DNA from: Planctomycetota bacterium
GTDB lineage: Bacteria > Planctomycetota > SZUA-567 > H5-PLA8
Reading direction: 5' to 3'
Assembly (NCBI GenBank): GCA_027493525.1
Contig: JAOSKN010000001.1
Location: 1,798,001-1,862,000 of the forward strand
Length of the DNA stretch: 64,000 nt
The position numbers and the translations under genes were made by a program. Below the pieces are notes generated by a model. It made no database searches, was not told where the DNA came from, and saw only the letters and a program-made list of their open reading frames with translations. This document shows positions 32,162-41,931 of this stretch, piece by piece (the first letter of the stretch is position 1; the number at the start of each line of letters is the position of its first letter).

Positions 32162-33739
32162 GTGGCACGCGACCGATTCACCAACGCCGAACTCAAAGCG
32201 GGGGTCTTCCTGACCTTCTGCATCGGCCTGCTCGTCGCCATGCTCTTCGTCTACGGCAAGGTCAGCCGCAACTGGCGCGGACGCCAGATGGTCTCCGCCG
32301 TCTTCACCAGCATCGCCAACCTCGGCCCCGAGGCGCAGGTGCTCTACAACGGCCTGGAGGTCGGGAAGGTCCGCCGCGTCGAACTCGTCGAAATCGACGA
32401 GGAGGCGCTCCTCAGCTTCCCCGTCATGGGCGAGCAGCACCTGGTCAACCTGCCGCTGACCGACGACGAGCGCTCCGAACTGCGCGGCTACGGCCGCGAC
32501 GCCATCGACGTCGAGATCCGCAGGAAGATCCTTGGCCGCACCATGGTCCGCCTGGCCCTCGAGGTCCTCGCCGAGGGCGACGCCAAGCGCTACCGCACCG
32601 ACGACCTCGTCCGCGTCACCGCCACCATCATGGGCGAATCGGCGGTCGAGATCATCTCCGGCACCGGCGCGCCGCTCCCCGAGGACCAGCAGCAGGTGCT
32701 GATCGGCCAGTCCGGAGACATGTACTCCGACCTCGCCAAGAGCATGGACCAGGTCAAGAACATCCTCACCTCCGTCAGCGAGATGGTCGGCGGCGGCGCC
32801 GATTCCCCCATGGCCCAGAAGGTCCGCAACTTCGACGGCTTCACCCAGCGCCTCGACGTCCTCTCCGACAAACTCTCCCATAATCTCCCCGAGGTCTGGG
32901 ACAGCCTGGACGGGCAGCTCGAACAGGTCCGCGTCAAATTCGACCAGACCCGGGGCTCCATCGCCAACATCCGCCCCGAGCTGGAGAAGAAGCTCGAGGG
33001 CGCCAACGCGGGCATCGCCGACCTGCGCAAGAACGTCGCCGACGTCACGGTCAAGGGCCACGAGAAGATCAAGGAGCTGCACGGCGGCGCGCTGGAGGAC
33101 CTCAAGAAGGCCGCCGAATTGACCCGCGAGTACAAGGGCCGGATCCCGGTCATGGTCAAGGATACGCGCAGCTTTCTGGAGCGCATCTCGGGGCGCGTGG
33201 AGAACATCGAACGGACCATGACCCGCGCCGACCGCACCCTGCGCGAGGGCATCCTCTCCACCCGCCAGCTCATGCAGGGCCTCAGCGAGACGGCCGACGG
33301 CCTGGAAGAGAAATTCTGGTACCTCGGGCATTATCCCTGGGCCGCGATCCAGCCGCCGCGCGGCCCCGAAGGCTATGTCATGGACGCCGAGTGGCGCCGC
33401 GACCTGATGGCCTGGCATTACGGCATCCTGCGCGGGGTCCTCGAGGAGGCCCGCCGCGAGTTCAAGCCCCAGGACGCCTCCGACACCAGCCGCGTGGAGC
33501 GCATCACGCGCATCCTCGGCGAGACCGACGCGTTTCTGCTTCAGGAAAAGGCCCCGGCCCCCGCCCCGAAAAAGGCGCTGAGCCGCACCGCGAAAGGACC
33601 GCATGGCGCGCCGTCCCAGCTACTCCGAGGTCGAGGTCAAGGCGGGCGTCTTTCTCGCCTTCTGCCTCGCCCTCTTCCTGGGGATGCTGATCCTCTACGG
33701 CAAGGTCTCGCGTTTCTGGCGCGAGCGCCAGGTCCTTAA
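32162..33739 (+). CDS. MCE-family protein 1 (MlaD-like), probable 3' frameshift
   Basis: Reads as 525 residues from GTG 32162 (GGAG 8 bases upstream). One N-terminal membrane helix (AGVFLTFCIGLLVAMLFVYG) precedes the MCE domain (VLYNGLEVGKVRRVEL; DDLVRVTATIMGESAVEIISG), then ~250 residues of long coiled-coil helix with Leu/Glu/Lys heptads. The annotated 3' end overlaps the next gene by 137 bases and turns Arg/Pro-rich. Removing one A from the AAAAA run at 33569-33573 would stop the protein at TGA 33579, just before the next ribosome-binding site, giving 472 residues. The repaired version is more likely. Confidence 0.88.
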   Translation: MARDRFTNAELKAGVFLTFCIGLLVAMLFVYGKVSRNWRGRQMVSAVFTSIANLGPEAQVLYNGLEVGKVRRVELVEIDEEALLSFPVMGEQHLVNLPLTDDERSELRGYGRDAIDVEIRRKILGRTMVRLALEVLAEGDAKRYRTDDLVRVTATIMGESAVEIISGTGAPLPEDQQQVLIGQSGDMYSDLAKSMDQVKNILTSVSEMVGGGADSPMAQKVRNFDGFTQRLDVLSDKLSHNLPEVWDSLDGQLEQVRVKFDQTRGSIANIRPELEKKLEGANAGIADLRKNVADVTVKGHEKIKELHGGALEDLKKAAELTREYKGRIPVMVKDTRSFLERISGRVENIERTMTRADRTLREGILSTRQLMQGLSETADGLEEKFWYLGHYPWAAIQPPRGPEGYVMDAEWRRDLMAWHYGILRGVLEEARREFKPQDASDTSRVERITRILGETDAFLLQEKAPAPAPKKALSRTAKGPHGAPSQLLRGRGQGGRLSRLLPRPLPGDADPLRQGLAFLARAPGP

Positions 33740-35120
33740 CGTCGCCTTCGCCACCGTCAACGCGCTCAAGCCCGAGGCCGCCGTCCGCTACAACGGCGTC
33801 GAGATCGGCCGCGTGCGCAACATGCGCATCCTGCACCTCGACCAGGCCAACCTCGCGCGGCTCAAATACATCTCGCGCGCCGACCTGGAGTACCTGCCGC
33901 TGAGCAACGAGCAGCGCCGAGAGCTGCGCCTGGTCCCCGATTACGACTTCGAGAAGGCCGTCAAGCAGGCACTGGCCGACAAGACCATGATCGTGCTGAC
34001 GCTGGAGGTCCTCGTCGAGGGCCACTACCGGCGCTACCGCGTGGACGACTCCGTCCGCATCAGCGCCACGATCCTCGGCGACACCTCCATCGAGATCGTC
34101 TCCGGCAACGGGCGGCCCGTGGAGCCCGAGGAGGACGCCATCCTGCTCGGCACCGCCGGGGACTTCTTCCAGAACCTCGCCCGCAGCGTGGACCAGGTCA
34201 AGGAGGTCCTCTCCAGCGTGACCGACGTGGTGGGCGCCGAAGAGCGCGCCGCCTTCAAGCGCTCCACCTCGCGCCTCGACGACATCCTCGCCCACGTCGA
34301 GGGCATGACCCGGATTGCCGAAACGCGCGTCAGCGCCACCAAGGCAAAGCTCGACGGCCTCGACGGCACCAGCACCGGCGCGATGGACTCGATCGGCCGG
34401 CTTTTCGAGCGCCTGCAGCCGGACTCCTCGCGCCTCTACGATTCCGTCGCCCAGGCACGCAAGGACCTCGGCGAGCGCTTCGAGCGCCTGCAGGCCGAGA
34501 CCGGCCAGGCGCGCGAGGAGGTCGAGGGCGCCTTCGGCGAGATTCGCGCCGACGTGCGCTACGCCACGGACAAGAGCGCCCCGCACCTGGAGGTGATGAA
34601 GGAAAACCTGCGCAAGCTGGCCCTGAAGCTCGGGGGCGTCACGGGGCGCGTGGGCAACATGGACTACTACGCCTCGCGCTCGATCGAAGAGAGCCTGCTG
34701 GAGCTGAACCGCGGCGTCGAGGCGCTCAAGACCGGCGCCGACAACCTGAAATCCCTGCGCTACATCCGCGAGATCACCGACAAGCTGATCTCCAAGAGCG
34801 ACCTTGGCGAGCACAATTTCTATACCTTGCTGGACACCGTCGACCGCCTCCAGCGCCTCTCGCGCGAGCCGCGCGACACGGCGGTGGAACTGGAGCGGCT
34901 GCGCCCGTACGTGCACGCGTACCTGGAGCCGCGGCCCCCGGTGACGGAAGCCGAACTGGACCGGATCGAAGGGCGCCTGCGCGCCTTCGAGAACGACATC
35001 GCGAAGACCCGGGATCTGGGGGCCGGTACCTACCTGCCGCCGTTCACCGGGGCGGCCAACGGCTCCGGGGAGGCGTTTCCCCGGAAGCGTGCGGGGCGCG
35101 TGGAAATCCCGGTCAAGTAG
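33603..35120 (+). CDS. MCE-family protein 2 (MlaD-like)
   Basis: 505 residues with the same plan as its neighbours: an N-terminal membrane helix (AGVFLAFCLALFLGMLILYG), an MCE domain (VRYNGVEIGRVRNMRI; DDSVRISATILGDTSIEIVSG) and a long helical C-terminus (RLFERLQPDSSRLYDSVAQA and following). The short ISRADLEYLPLSNEQRRELR insert inside the MCE domain is shared with the third MCE protein. MCE proteins form hexameric rings or needles that carry lipids across the periplasm. AAAGGA lies 6 bases before the ATG. Confidence 0.92.
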   Translation: MARRPSYSEVEVKAGVFLAFCLALFLGMLILYGKVSRFWRERQVLNVAFATVNALKPEAAVRYNGVEIGRVRNMRILHLDQANLARLKYISRADLEYLPLSNEQRRELRLVPDYDFEKAVKQALADKTMIVLTLEVLVEGHYRRYRVDDSVRISATILGDTSIEIVSGNGRPVEPEEDAILLGTAGDFFQNLARSVDQVKEVLSSVTDVVGAEERAAFKRSTSRLDDILAHVEGMTRIAETRVSATKAKLDGLDGTSTGAMDSIGRLFERLQPDSSRLYDSVAQARKDLGERFERLQAETGQAREEVEGAFGEIRADVRYATDKSAPHLEVMKENLRKLALKLGGVTGRVGNMDYYASRSIEESLLELNRGVEALKTGADNLKSLRYIREITDKLISKSDLGEHNFYTLLDTVDRLQRLSREPRDTAVELERLRPYVHAYLEPRPPVTEAELDRIEGRLRAFENDIAKTRDLGAGTYLPPFTGAANGSGEAFPRKRAGRVEIPVK

Positions 35121-35144
35121 CCGGGTCGACGGGAGGGTGCAGCG

Positions 35145-36707
35145 GTGGCCAAGAGCGGCGGCGTATACACCAGCGCGGAGGTGAAGGCGGGCCTGGTCCT
35201 GACCTTCTGCCTCGCGCTCTTCGTCTCGATGCTCTTCATCTACGGCAAGGCCTCCCGGCTCTGGAAAGGCCGCGAGGAACTGACCGTCTTCTTCACCTCG
35301 GTCACCTCCCTGCGCCCCGACGCGCCGGTGCGCTTCAACGGCGTCGAGGTCGGGCGCGTGCGGAACATCCGCATCGTCAATCTCACCCCCAAGAACGTCG
35401 AGCGCCTCCCGCGCCTCACCCCCGCGACCTCGACCACCTCCCGCTCTCCGAGCGCGAGCGCACCGAATTGCGCCGGATCGAGATCCCGCCCGCCGACGCC
35501 CCCGCGGAGGAGCGCGAGAAGGCCCTCCAGACCTTCCACCAGGCCGCGTGCGAAAAAAATCGCGGAACGGACCATGATCGAACTGGTCCTGGAAGTCCTG
35601 AGCCCCCGCGAGGCCGAGGGCAGCGGAAAGCGCTACCGCGTCGACGACAAGGTCCGCATCTCCACCACCCTCCTCGGCGACACCTCCGTCGAGATCGCCT
35701 CCGGCAGCGGCGAGCTGATCGAAGTCGCGGAGAATTCGGAGGACCGCCAGGCCCTCCTGGGCATCAGCGGCGACTTCTTCACCAACCTGGGCAAGTCCGT
35801 CGAACAGGTCAAGGAGATCCTCGCCTCCGTCAGCGACGTCGTGGGGCCCGACGAGCGCGACAGCGTGCGCAAGGCCCTCCGCCGCTTCGACACCATCACC
35901 TCCAAGATCGAGACCATCGTCGACGTCGCCCACAAGCGCCTGCCCGTCACCTGGGACAAGGTCGACACCCTCGCCGACAGCGCCAAGAAGGACCTCGACG
36001 CCATCGGCGAGACCGTCACCGGGCTGCAGCCCCAGATTTCCAAGACCCTCACCAGCGGCGACGAGGCGATCAAGGACCTCCAGAAGCGCCTCGGCGATCT
36101 CGCCGACGAGGCCCGCCAGGCCGTCGTCGACGTCAAGACCCAGGTCAAGCCGATTCTCGACGACGTCCACTACATCACCCAGAACAGCAAGGAGGACTTC
36201 CCCGAGCTGGTCAAGAACTCCAAGGATCTCGCCGCGCGCCTGAAGCTCAGCGCCGACAAGCTCGACGCCGTGCTCCAGACCGGCGAGCAGCTCCTCAAGG
36301 AAAGCTACGGCGACTTCCGGCGCCTGATCCTCGCCTTCCGCCGCGGCAGCGAGAACTTCGAGGAGGCCACCAACCTCATCAAGCGCAAGCCCTGGCTGAT
36401 CCTGAACAAGCCCGAGCGCGAATCCGAGTTTACCAACGCCAGCCAGGCCGTGCAGAAGCTCGAAGTCGCCATGAAGCAATTCAAGGATCTCAACCTCGAA
36501 CTCCAGGCCATTCGCCGCAACCTGCCCAATCCTCCGAACGAGGTCCAGATGCAGCGCATGAACCACGTGATCCAGCAGATCGACATTCTCCTCGACACGC
36601 TCGGCGACGCCGGGGACGTGATGCGCAAGCAGGTCCAGCCCGAGTTCCAGCGCAAGCAAGGCGCATTCATCCAGGCGCCAGAGACCGAGGAGGTCATCGG
36701 CAAGTAG
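35145..36707 (+). CDS. MCE-family protein 3 (MlaD-like) with two compensating frameshifts
   Basis: 520 residues from GTG 35145 (GGGAGG upstream). The N-terminal helix (AGLVLTFCLALFVSMLFIYG) and MCE domain (VRFNGVEVGRVRNIRI; DDKVRISTTLLGDTSVEIASG) are followed by a ~300-residue helical tail. Between about 35420 and 35556 the frame is shifted: inserting one C in CCCCC (35419-35423) and removing one A from AAAAAAA (35553-35559) restores PRDLDHLPLSERERTELRRI, matching the sister protein. Paired errors in homopolymers are strong evidence for consensus mistakes. A GC hairpin (36820-36834) lies in the following gap. Confidence 0.92.
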   Translation: MAKSGGVYTSAEVKAGLVLTFCLALFVSMLFIYGKASRLWKGREELTVFFTSVTSLRPDAPVRFNGVEVGRVRNIRIVNLTPKNVERLPRLTPATSTTSRSPSASAPNCAGSRSRPPTPPRRSARRPSRPSTRPRAKKIAERTMIELVLEVLSPREAEGSGKRYRVDDKVRISTTLLGDTSVEIASGSGELIEVAENSEDRQALLGISGDFFTNLGKSVEQVKEILASVSDVVGPDERDSVRKALRRFDTITSKIETIVDVAHKRLPVTWDKVDTLADSAKKDLDAIGETVTGLQPQISKTLTSGDEAIKDLQKRLGDLADEARQAVVDVKTQVKPILDDVHYITQNSKEDFPELVKNSKDLAARLKLSADKLDAVLQTGEQLLKESYGDFRRLILAFRRGSENFEEATNLIKRKPWLILNKPERESEFTNASQAVQKLEVAMKQFKDLNLELQAIRRNLPNPPNEVQMQRMNHVIQQIDILLDTLGDAGDVMRKQVQPEFQRKQGAFIQAPETEEVIGK

Positions 36708-36887
36708 TTCTCGTGCGCGCCTGTAATGGCGCATGACTCAAGGTAAAAGGTGCCTTGCAAAGAAATGCATGCGCAGTAAATTCCGCGTGGTTCCGCCGGT
36801 TGACCGATTTGGAGGACGTGGGGCGCGGCGCCCCCGCTTTCCCGGCGGAATACCGGTGATCCGGACACCTCGAAGGAGGCATTTCCG

Positions 36888-37220
36888 ATGGCCCATACCG
36901 TCTGTTCGCCCTGCGTTGGCACGCACGACACCGCCTGCATGAAGGTCTGTCCGGTCAACTGTTTCTACGACGTTCAACTCTCCGAACTGGGCCTCGACGA
37001 GCCCGCCGACGCCGCGAGCAACGAAGAGCTGAAGAAAATGCTCATCATCAATCCCGATGAGTGCATCGACTGCGGTCTGTGCGTCCCCGAGTGCCCCGTC
37101 AGCGCCATCTTCCCCAACGACGAAGTCCCTGAGGAAGAGCAGAAGTACATCGAGATCAACGCCAACTGGTTCCAGGGCAAGGAAGGCGAAGCCCTCGACG
37201 CCGCCCGCATCACGCCCTAA
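36888..37220 (+). CDS. Ferredoxin with two iron-sulfur cluster motifs (FdxA-like)
   Basis: A 110-residue ferredoxin. The C-terminal motif CIDCGLCVPECPVSAIF is a classical [4Fe-4S] site. The N-terminal motif is C-x2-C-x7-C-x3-CP-x3-C (HTVCSPCVGTHDTACMKVCP), with three more residues between the second and third Cys than in standard 7Fe FdxA proteins. The acidic C-terminus and the N-W-F-Q-G end are family-like. Role: low-potential electron carrier. GAAGGAGG lies 7 bases before the ATG. It is a monocistronic gene bounded by hairpins. Confidence 0.9.
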   Translation: MAHTVCSPCVGTHDTACMKVCPVNCFYDVQLSELGLDEPADAASNEELKKMLIINPDECIDCGLCVPECPVSAIFPNDEVPEEEQKYIEINANWFQGKEGEALDAARITP

Positions 37221-37247
37221 TCCCTATCTTCTTGAATTCAAACGAGT

Positions 37248-37294
37248 AAGAAGCCTGTCGCGAGCCCGGTAAAGGGGCTGGCGGCGGGCTTCTT
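37248..37294 (+). terminator. Long hairpin after the ferredoxin gene
   Basis: AAGAAGCC at the left base pairs with GGCTTCTT at the right; with G-U pairs the stem is about 20 bp with one mismatch around a GGTAAAG loop. It begins 28 bases after the stop and is followed by CCGTCTTC. A transcription terminator is the simplest reading. Confidence 0.6.
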
Positions 37295-37398
37295 CCGTCT
37301 TCACATGCCTCGGATTCAGGGAACAGGATGCTTCGCTCGCGCGTCTAACCTAAAGGGAGCATCGGCTCCCCGCGTGGATGTTGTTGCCCGGAGTCCGC

Positions 37399-40300
37399 AT
37401 GGCCGAAACCCGGACCGCCCAGCCGCCGGCTGCCTCCTCCAGGGAGTTGGCGGCGCCGTCGGTGCTGGAGTCGCCCTGGGCCGCCGACCCCGTCGCGCAC
37501 GGGCTGGCTACGATCCTTCGCCGCGAGCGGCTCTATCTCCTGCTGGCGGGGCTGCTGGCCTGCGCGGCGGCGGGCCTCGCGTTGCTCCTCGCCGAGATGT
37601 GCGCCGACCGGGTCTGGGAATTCGAAGGCTTCACGCGCCTGGCGCTGCTGCGGACCGCGGGGCTCGGGCTGCTCGTCCTGGCCTTTGGCCTGGGCCTGCT
37701 GGTGCTCCTGCGCCGTCGCAACCCGCTCTTTCATGCCCGCGAGGTCGAGCGCGCGCTGGGCTTCCAGGACGAAGCGCTCCTTACCTACGTCGATCTGCGC
37801 CGCCGCAAGGCTCTCGACCCGGGCGAACGGCAGGCCGCCGAGGTCCTGGCCGTGCAGGCCCGCCGCCGCATGCGCGAGGTCGATGCCGACCGCGTGGTCG
37901 ACGTCCGGCCGCTCGGCTGGGCCGCCAAGAGCCTCGGCGCGCTGGGCCTCGCCCTGGTCCTCTTCGGCTTCTGGTGCGGCGGCACGTTCTGGCTCACCTT
38001 CAAGCGCGCGGTGATGCCGTGGCAGGACCTGCCGGCTCCGCGCGAGACGCGCATCCTGGAAGTCCGGCCCGGCACGGCGCAGGTCGTCGCGGGCGAGCCG
38101 GTTGTCTTCGAGATCCGCGTCGTCGGCGCGCGCCCCCAGTCGGCCTTCCTGCGCTATCGCGTGGCGGGCGAAGGCGACGAGTCCCAGGCCGTGCTGGCCG
38201 CCGCGGACGAAGGCCGCTACCGCGCCGAACTGCCCGGCTTCACTCGCGCGGTCACCTATTCCATCGCCTGCAACGACGCCGAAGCCGGACCCTTCAATCT
38301 CACGCCCGTCGACCGCCCCCTCGTGACCGGCGTGCGCGTGCGCGTGCATCCGCCGGCGTACGCCGTCGAGGCCCCGATTCGGGAAGTCGGCGGCGGCGAC
38401 GTCGAGGCGGTCGCCGGCAGCCGCCTCGAGATCCACGCCGCCTGCAACCAGACGCCCATCGAGCCGGCGCGGCTGGGGGCGGGCGAGTACGCCGCCTGGC
38501 TCGAGGTCCAAGGCCGCCAGATTCCCATGCAGGCCCGCGGGCGCGACCTCGTCGGCGAGCTGCCGCTCAAGGCCGAGGTTACCTATCGCATCGGCTTCCG
38601 CGCGGAATCGGGCTTCACCAGCAGCCCGGGCGTCGTGTACCGCGCGAAGCTCGTCCCCGACCGCCCGCCCGAAGCCGTGCTCAAGCGCGCCGGCGCCCGC
38701 GCCGACGACCCGGCCCCGGCCGACGGCGTCGTCACCCTGGCCGCGCGCGCCAGCGACGACCTGGGCATCGGCAAGCTCTTCCTCCGCTACGCGCTGAAGG
38801 ACCAATCCATCCGCGGCCTGGACCTGACCCCGCCGCGCCCCTACACGCTCGTCGAGGCCCCGGCCTCCATCGACCTCGCGAGGCTCGGCGCGAAGCCGGG
38901 CGACCTGCTGGTCTGCTCGCTCGTCGCCGAGGACAACCGCCCTCCGCGGCCCCAGCGCGCCGAGAGCGAGCCGCTGCAGATTCGCATCGTCGCCCCGCCC
39001 TCCAGCCGCGAGCAGGACGCCCTCGACGCCGCGCGCCGCGAACTGCCCGAGCAGCCCTTCGAGGAACTCATGCGCAGGTTGGCGCGCCTCGAAAAGGAGG
39101 AACCTCCGGCCAAACTCCGGCGGGACGAGCAGAAGCAGGACCTGAGCCGGGAGGAACTGGAGCGGCTCCGCCAGGAGGAGCAGAAGCTCCTGGAAAAACT
39201 CGAGGCGATTCTTAAGCAGAAGGACCCCGCCGAGCGCGAGCGCGCCCTCGACGACCTCGCCGAACACCAGGAAGACCTGATTGACAAGCTGAAGAAACTT
39301 CTCGAAGAACTCGAGAAGGCTCAGGAACGCGACGCCGCGCAGCCCGGCGAGCCGCTCGAAGCCCAGCCGGATGCCCCCGAGCCCGAGAAACGCCAGGATG
39401 AGCAGGCGCAGGGGCCTAACCCGGATCAGTCCGCCGGCTCGAAGCAGGACGATACGCCTCAGGGCCAGGAAATGAATGAGGCCGGAAATCAGGAACAGCA
39501 GCCGGGCGGGCAGCAGAATCCAGGCGGCGAGCAGCAACAGGCCGGCGGGCAGCAGAATCCAGGCGGCGAGCAGCAACAGGCCGGCGGTCAGCAGAATTCG
39601 GGCGGGGAGCAGCAGCAGCCGGGCGGCCAGCAGAATCCAGGCGGGGAGCAGCAACAGGCCGGCGGTCAGCAGAATTCGGGCGGGGAGCAGCAGCAGGCCG
39701 GCGGTCAGCAGAATCCAGGCGGGGGAGCAGCAACAGGCCGGCGGTCAGCAGAATCCGGGCGGCGAGCAGCAACAGCCGGGCGGCCAACAGAATCCGGACG
39801 GTGCGCAGCAACAACCGGGCGGCGAACAGCAACAGAGCGGATCGCAGAGTTCCAACGGGAATCAGCAATCATCCGGCGATGATCAGAATCAGGGTGAAGG
39901 CCAGCAGCCGGGGCAAAGTGGAAGTCCTCAACAAGGTTCGCAAGAGGCTTTGAATTCAGGCCAATCGTCCACCAGCGCGAGCGGTCAACAGGGTCAGACG
40001 CCAGGAGAAGGTCGGGACCAAGGGCAAGGCCAGGGTGAAGGCCAAGGGCAAGGGCAAGGACAGGGACAGGGCGAAGGTCAGGGTGAAGGCCAGGGCCAAG
40101 GGCAAGGCCAGGGCCAAGGCCAAGGGCAAGGCCAAGGTCAGGGGCAAGGTCAAGGTCAGGGCCAAGGTCAAGGCCAAGGCCAGGGCCAAGGGCAAGGCCA
40201 GGGCCAAGGCCAAGGGCAAGGCCAAGGTCAGGGGCAAGGTCAAGGTCAGGGCCAAGGTCAAGGCCAAGGCCAGGGGCAAGGCCAAGGGCAGGGGCAAGGC

Positions 40301-40954
40301 CAAGGGCAGGGCCAAGGGCAAGGCCAGGGCCAGGGGCAAGGACAGGGACAAGGCCAGGGTCAGGGGCAAGGCCAAGGGCAAAGTCAGGGGCAAGGACAGG
40401 GCGCTTCTGGCGGTGGAGGTGGAGGTGGGGGCAACGACGCGAACAACGCGAGCCTGCCATCTGAGCGCGATCCATCAAGCATGAACGCGGGCGACCGCGC
40501 GGGCGATAGCTCGTCGCCCGGCCAGGGGCCGAACCCCGAAGGCTTGCGCGATTCCCTGGAGACCATGAACAAGGTCGCCGAACGGTTGCGCGGGCGGAAG
40601 CTGGACCAAGAGACGCTGGAACTGGCGCGCGAAGCGTCGCAGGGTCTCCGCGGCTTTGGGCGCACCTTCAACGACGCCGACCGCCGCAAGCTGGAGGAGG
40701 CCGCCAGAGAGCTGGGCAAGCCCGACGATGGAAACCTTCCCAAGCCGCCGGCCGTCGAACAACCGAAGAAAGAACTTCCCGAAGGCAAGGTCCGCGAAGA
40801 CTTCGGCGCGCAGCGCGACCTTCGCCGCGTCGAGAACCGCCAGGACCCGATGCAGGAAGATCCGCTGCGCCGCACGATCGAGGCCGGCCAGGCCCGCGTC
40901 GCGCCCGAATACCGCAAGCCTCTTGAAGATTATTACCGTTCGGTTTCCGAATAG
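37399..40954 (+). CDS. DUF4175-like membrane protein with 13-residue and Gly-Gln repeats (frameshift at 39721)
   Basis: About 1184 residues after removing one G from GGGGG (39721-39725); neighbouring repeat units with GGGG prove the error. Three hydrophobic segments lie near the N-terminus (LYLLLAGLLACAAAGLALLL, TAGLGLLVLAFGLGLLVLL, LGALGLALVLFGFWCGGTF). A beta-rich region (residues ~220-540) and a coiled coil (EELERLRQEEQKLLEKLEAI) follow. Then come about eight units of the form QQNPGGEQQQAGG, and ~110 residues of almost pure Gly-Gln. The C-terminal ~150 residues are helical and conserved-looking. The layout matches DUF4175-type proteins. ATG 37399 has GGAG upstream. Function unknown. Confidence 0.8.
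39485..39810. repeat. 39 bp tandem repeat inside the coding region
   Basis: Repeated codons for GGQQNPGGEQQQA, with small changes, run through the gene in phase with the reading frame. The repeat units differ mainly at AAT-CCA versus AAT-TCG and at the final codon. The frameshifting G5 lies in one unit. Confidence 0.85.
40015..40405. repeat. Gly-Gln hexanucleotide minisatellite
   Basis: About 65 copies of a 6 bp unit (GGCCAA, GGGCAA, GGTCAG and variants) encode Gly-Gln with occasional Glu. Some longer blocks repeat exactly, for example the ~120 bp blocks around 40095 and 40195, indicating recent slippage or unequal exchange. Confidence 0.88.
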
Positions 40955-41003
40955 GACGTTCGATATGACCTGCGTCGACCTCGAATCTTCTGAGGCGCGG
41001 CGC

Positions 41004-41852
41004 TCAGGCTTCTCCGCGCGCGCCCCGGGCCAGCGCTTCGACCCGCGCGCCGACCTCGGCTACCGTCTCGTCCCTCGAACGCCCCGCGGCGTGCAGTTCG
41101 GCGGCCAGCTTGACCAGCGCGCTCCCCACGATCACCCCGTCGGCGATCCGCCCCACCGCGGCGGCTTGCTCGGGCGTCCCGATCCCGAAGCCCACCGCGA
41201 CCGGCGTCTTCGTGCGCGCCTTGAGGTCCTTCACGTTCGCCTCGAGGTCCGGCGGGAGCGCCGCGCGGGCGCCGGTGAGTCCCGCGACGGAGATGTAGTA
41301 GATGAAGCCGCTCCCGCGCCCGGCGATCAGTTCGCGCCGTTCCGCGGGCGTCGTGGGCGCGCAAAGGAAAATGTGGTCCAGCCCGTGCGCGCGGGCCTGG
41401 GCGGTGGCGTCGCCTTCGTACCCTGCCGGCAGGTCCGGCACGATCGCGCCGTCGTACCCCGCCGCTTTCAGCTCCTTGAAAAACGCGCCCGCGCCGCGCC
41501 GAAAGACCAGCGTCTCGCTGACCATGCAGACCAGCGGAATCGTCACGCCGCCGGCGCGCAGCTTCCGCGCCAGCTCGAAGACCTGCGCGACCTTGAAGCC
41601 CTTCTCGAGCGCGCGGTAGTAACTCGCCTGGATCGTCGGGCCGTCGGCGATGGGATCGCTGAAGGGCACGCCCAACTCGATCAGGTCCGCGCCGCGCCGC
41701 GCGGCCTCCCGCACCAGCGCCTCGGTGGTCTCGAGGTCGGGATCGCCGATGGTGAAGAAGGGCATGAACGCGGCGCGCTTCAGGGACGCAAACGTCCGGG
41801 CGATGCGTGAAGCTTCGGGCAAGGTCGGGCTCCGGGGGCGCAAGCCAAGCAA
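41004..41852 (-). CDS. trpA: Tryptophan synthase alpha chain
   Basis: A 282-residue TIM barrel that splits indole-3-glycerol phosphate into indole and glyceraldehyde 3-phosphate. Diagnostic motifs: MPFFTIGDPD, LIELGVPFSDPIADGPTIQ (catalytic Glu and Asp) and GFGIGTPEQ (phosphate-binding loop). The start codon is unusual: no ATG or GTG fits; TTG 41852 (8 bases after a -10-like TAGAAT) or TTG 41821 are the options. It is separated from trpB by a zeta-toxin-like pair and by 79 bases with its own promoter candidate. Confidence 0.94.
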   Translation of the reverse strand: MLGLRPRSPTLPEASRIARTFASLKRAAFMPFFTIGDPDLETTEALVREAARRGADLIELGVPFSDPIADGPTIQASYYRALEKGFKVAQVFELARKLRAGGVTIPLVCMVSETLVFRRGAGAFFKELKAAGYDGAIVPDLPAGYEGDATAQARAHGLDHIFLCAPTTPAERRELIAGRGSGFIYYISVAGLTGARAALPPDLEANVKDLKARTKTPVAVGFGIGTPEQAAAVGRIADGVIVGSALVKLAAELHAAGRSRDETVAEVGARVEALARGARGEA

Positions 41853-41858
41853 GCGGGG

Positions 41859-41864
41859 ATTCTA
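41859..41864 (-). promoter_or_regulatory. trpA: Candidate -10 box (TAGAAT) for trpA, possible leaderless TTG start
   Basis: On the minus strand GGCTATAGAATCCCCGC precedes TTG 41852. TAGAAT ends 7 bases before the TTG, the same spacing as at 14014 and 10196 on the plus strand. Confidence 0.4.
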
Positions 41865-41931
41865 TAGCCGCCCCTGGACTTCGCCAAGCGAGGCCGGGTA
41901 TGGGAAGGCCAAGTCAGTCAAAACGCGCGGC

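Noticed and set aside
35145..36707. Third MCE gene as a pseudogene with a low-complexity insert
   Set aside because: The Ser/Pro/Arg stretch is an out-of-frame reading of conserved sequence between two homopolymer indels.
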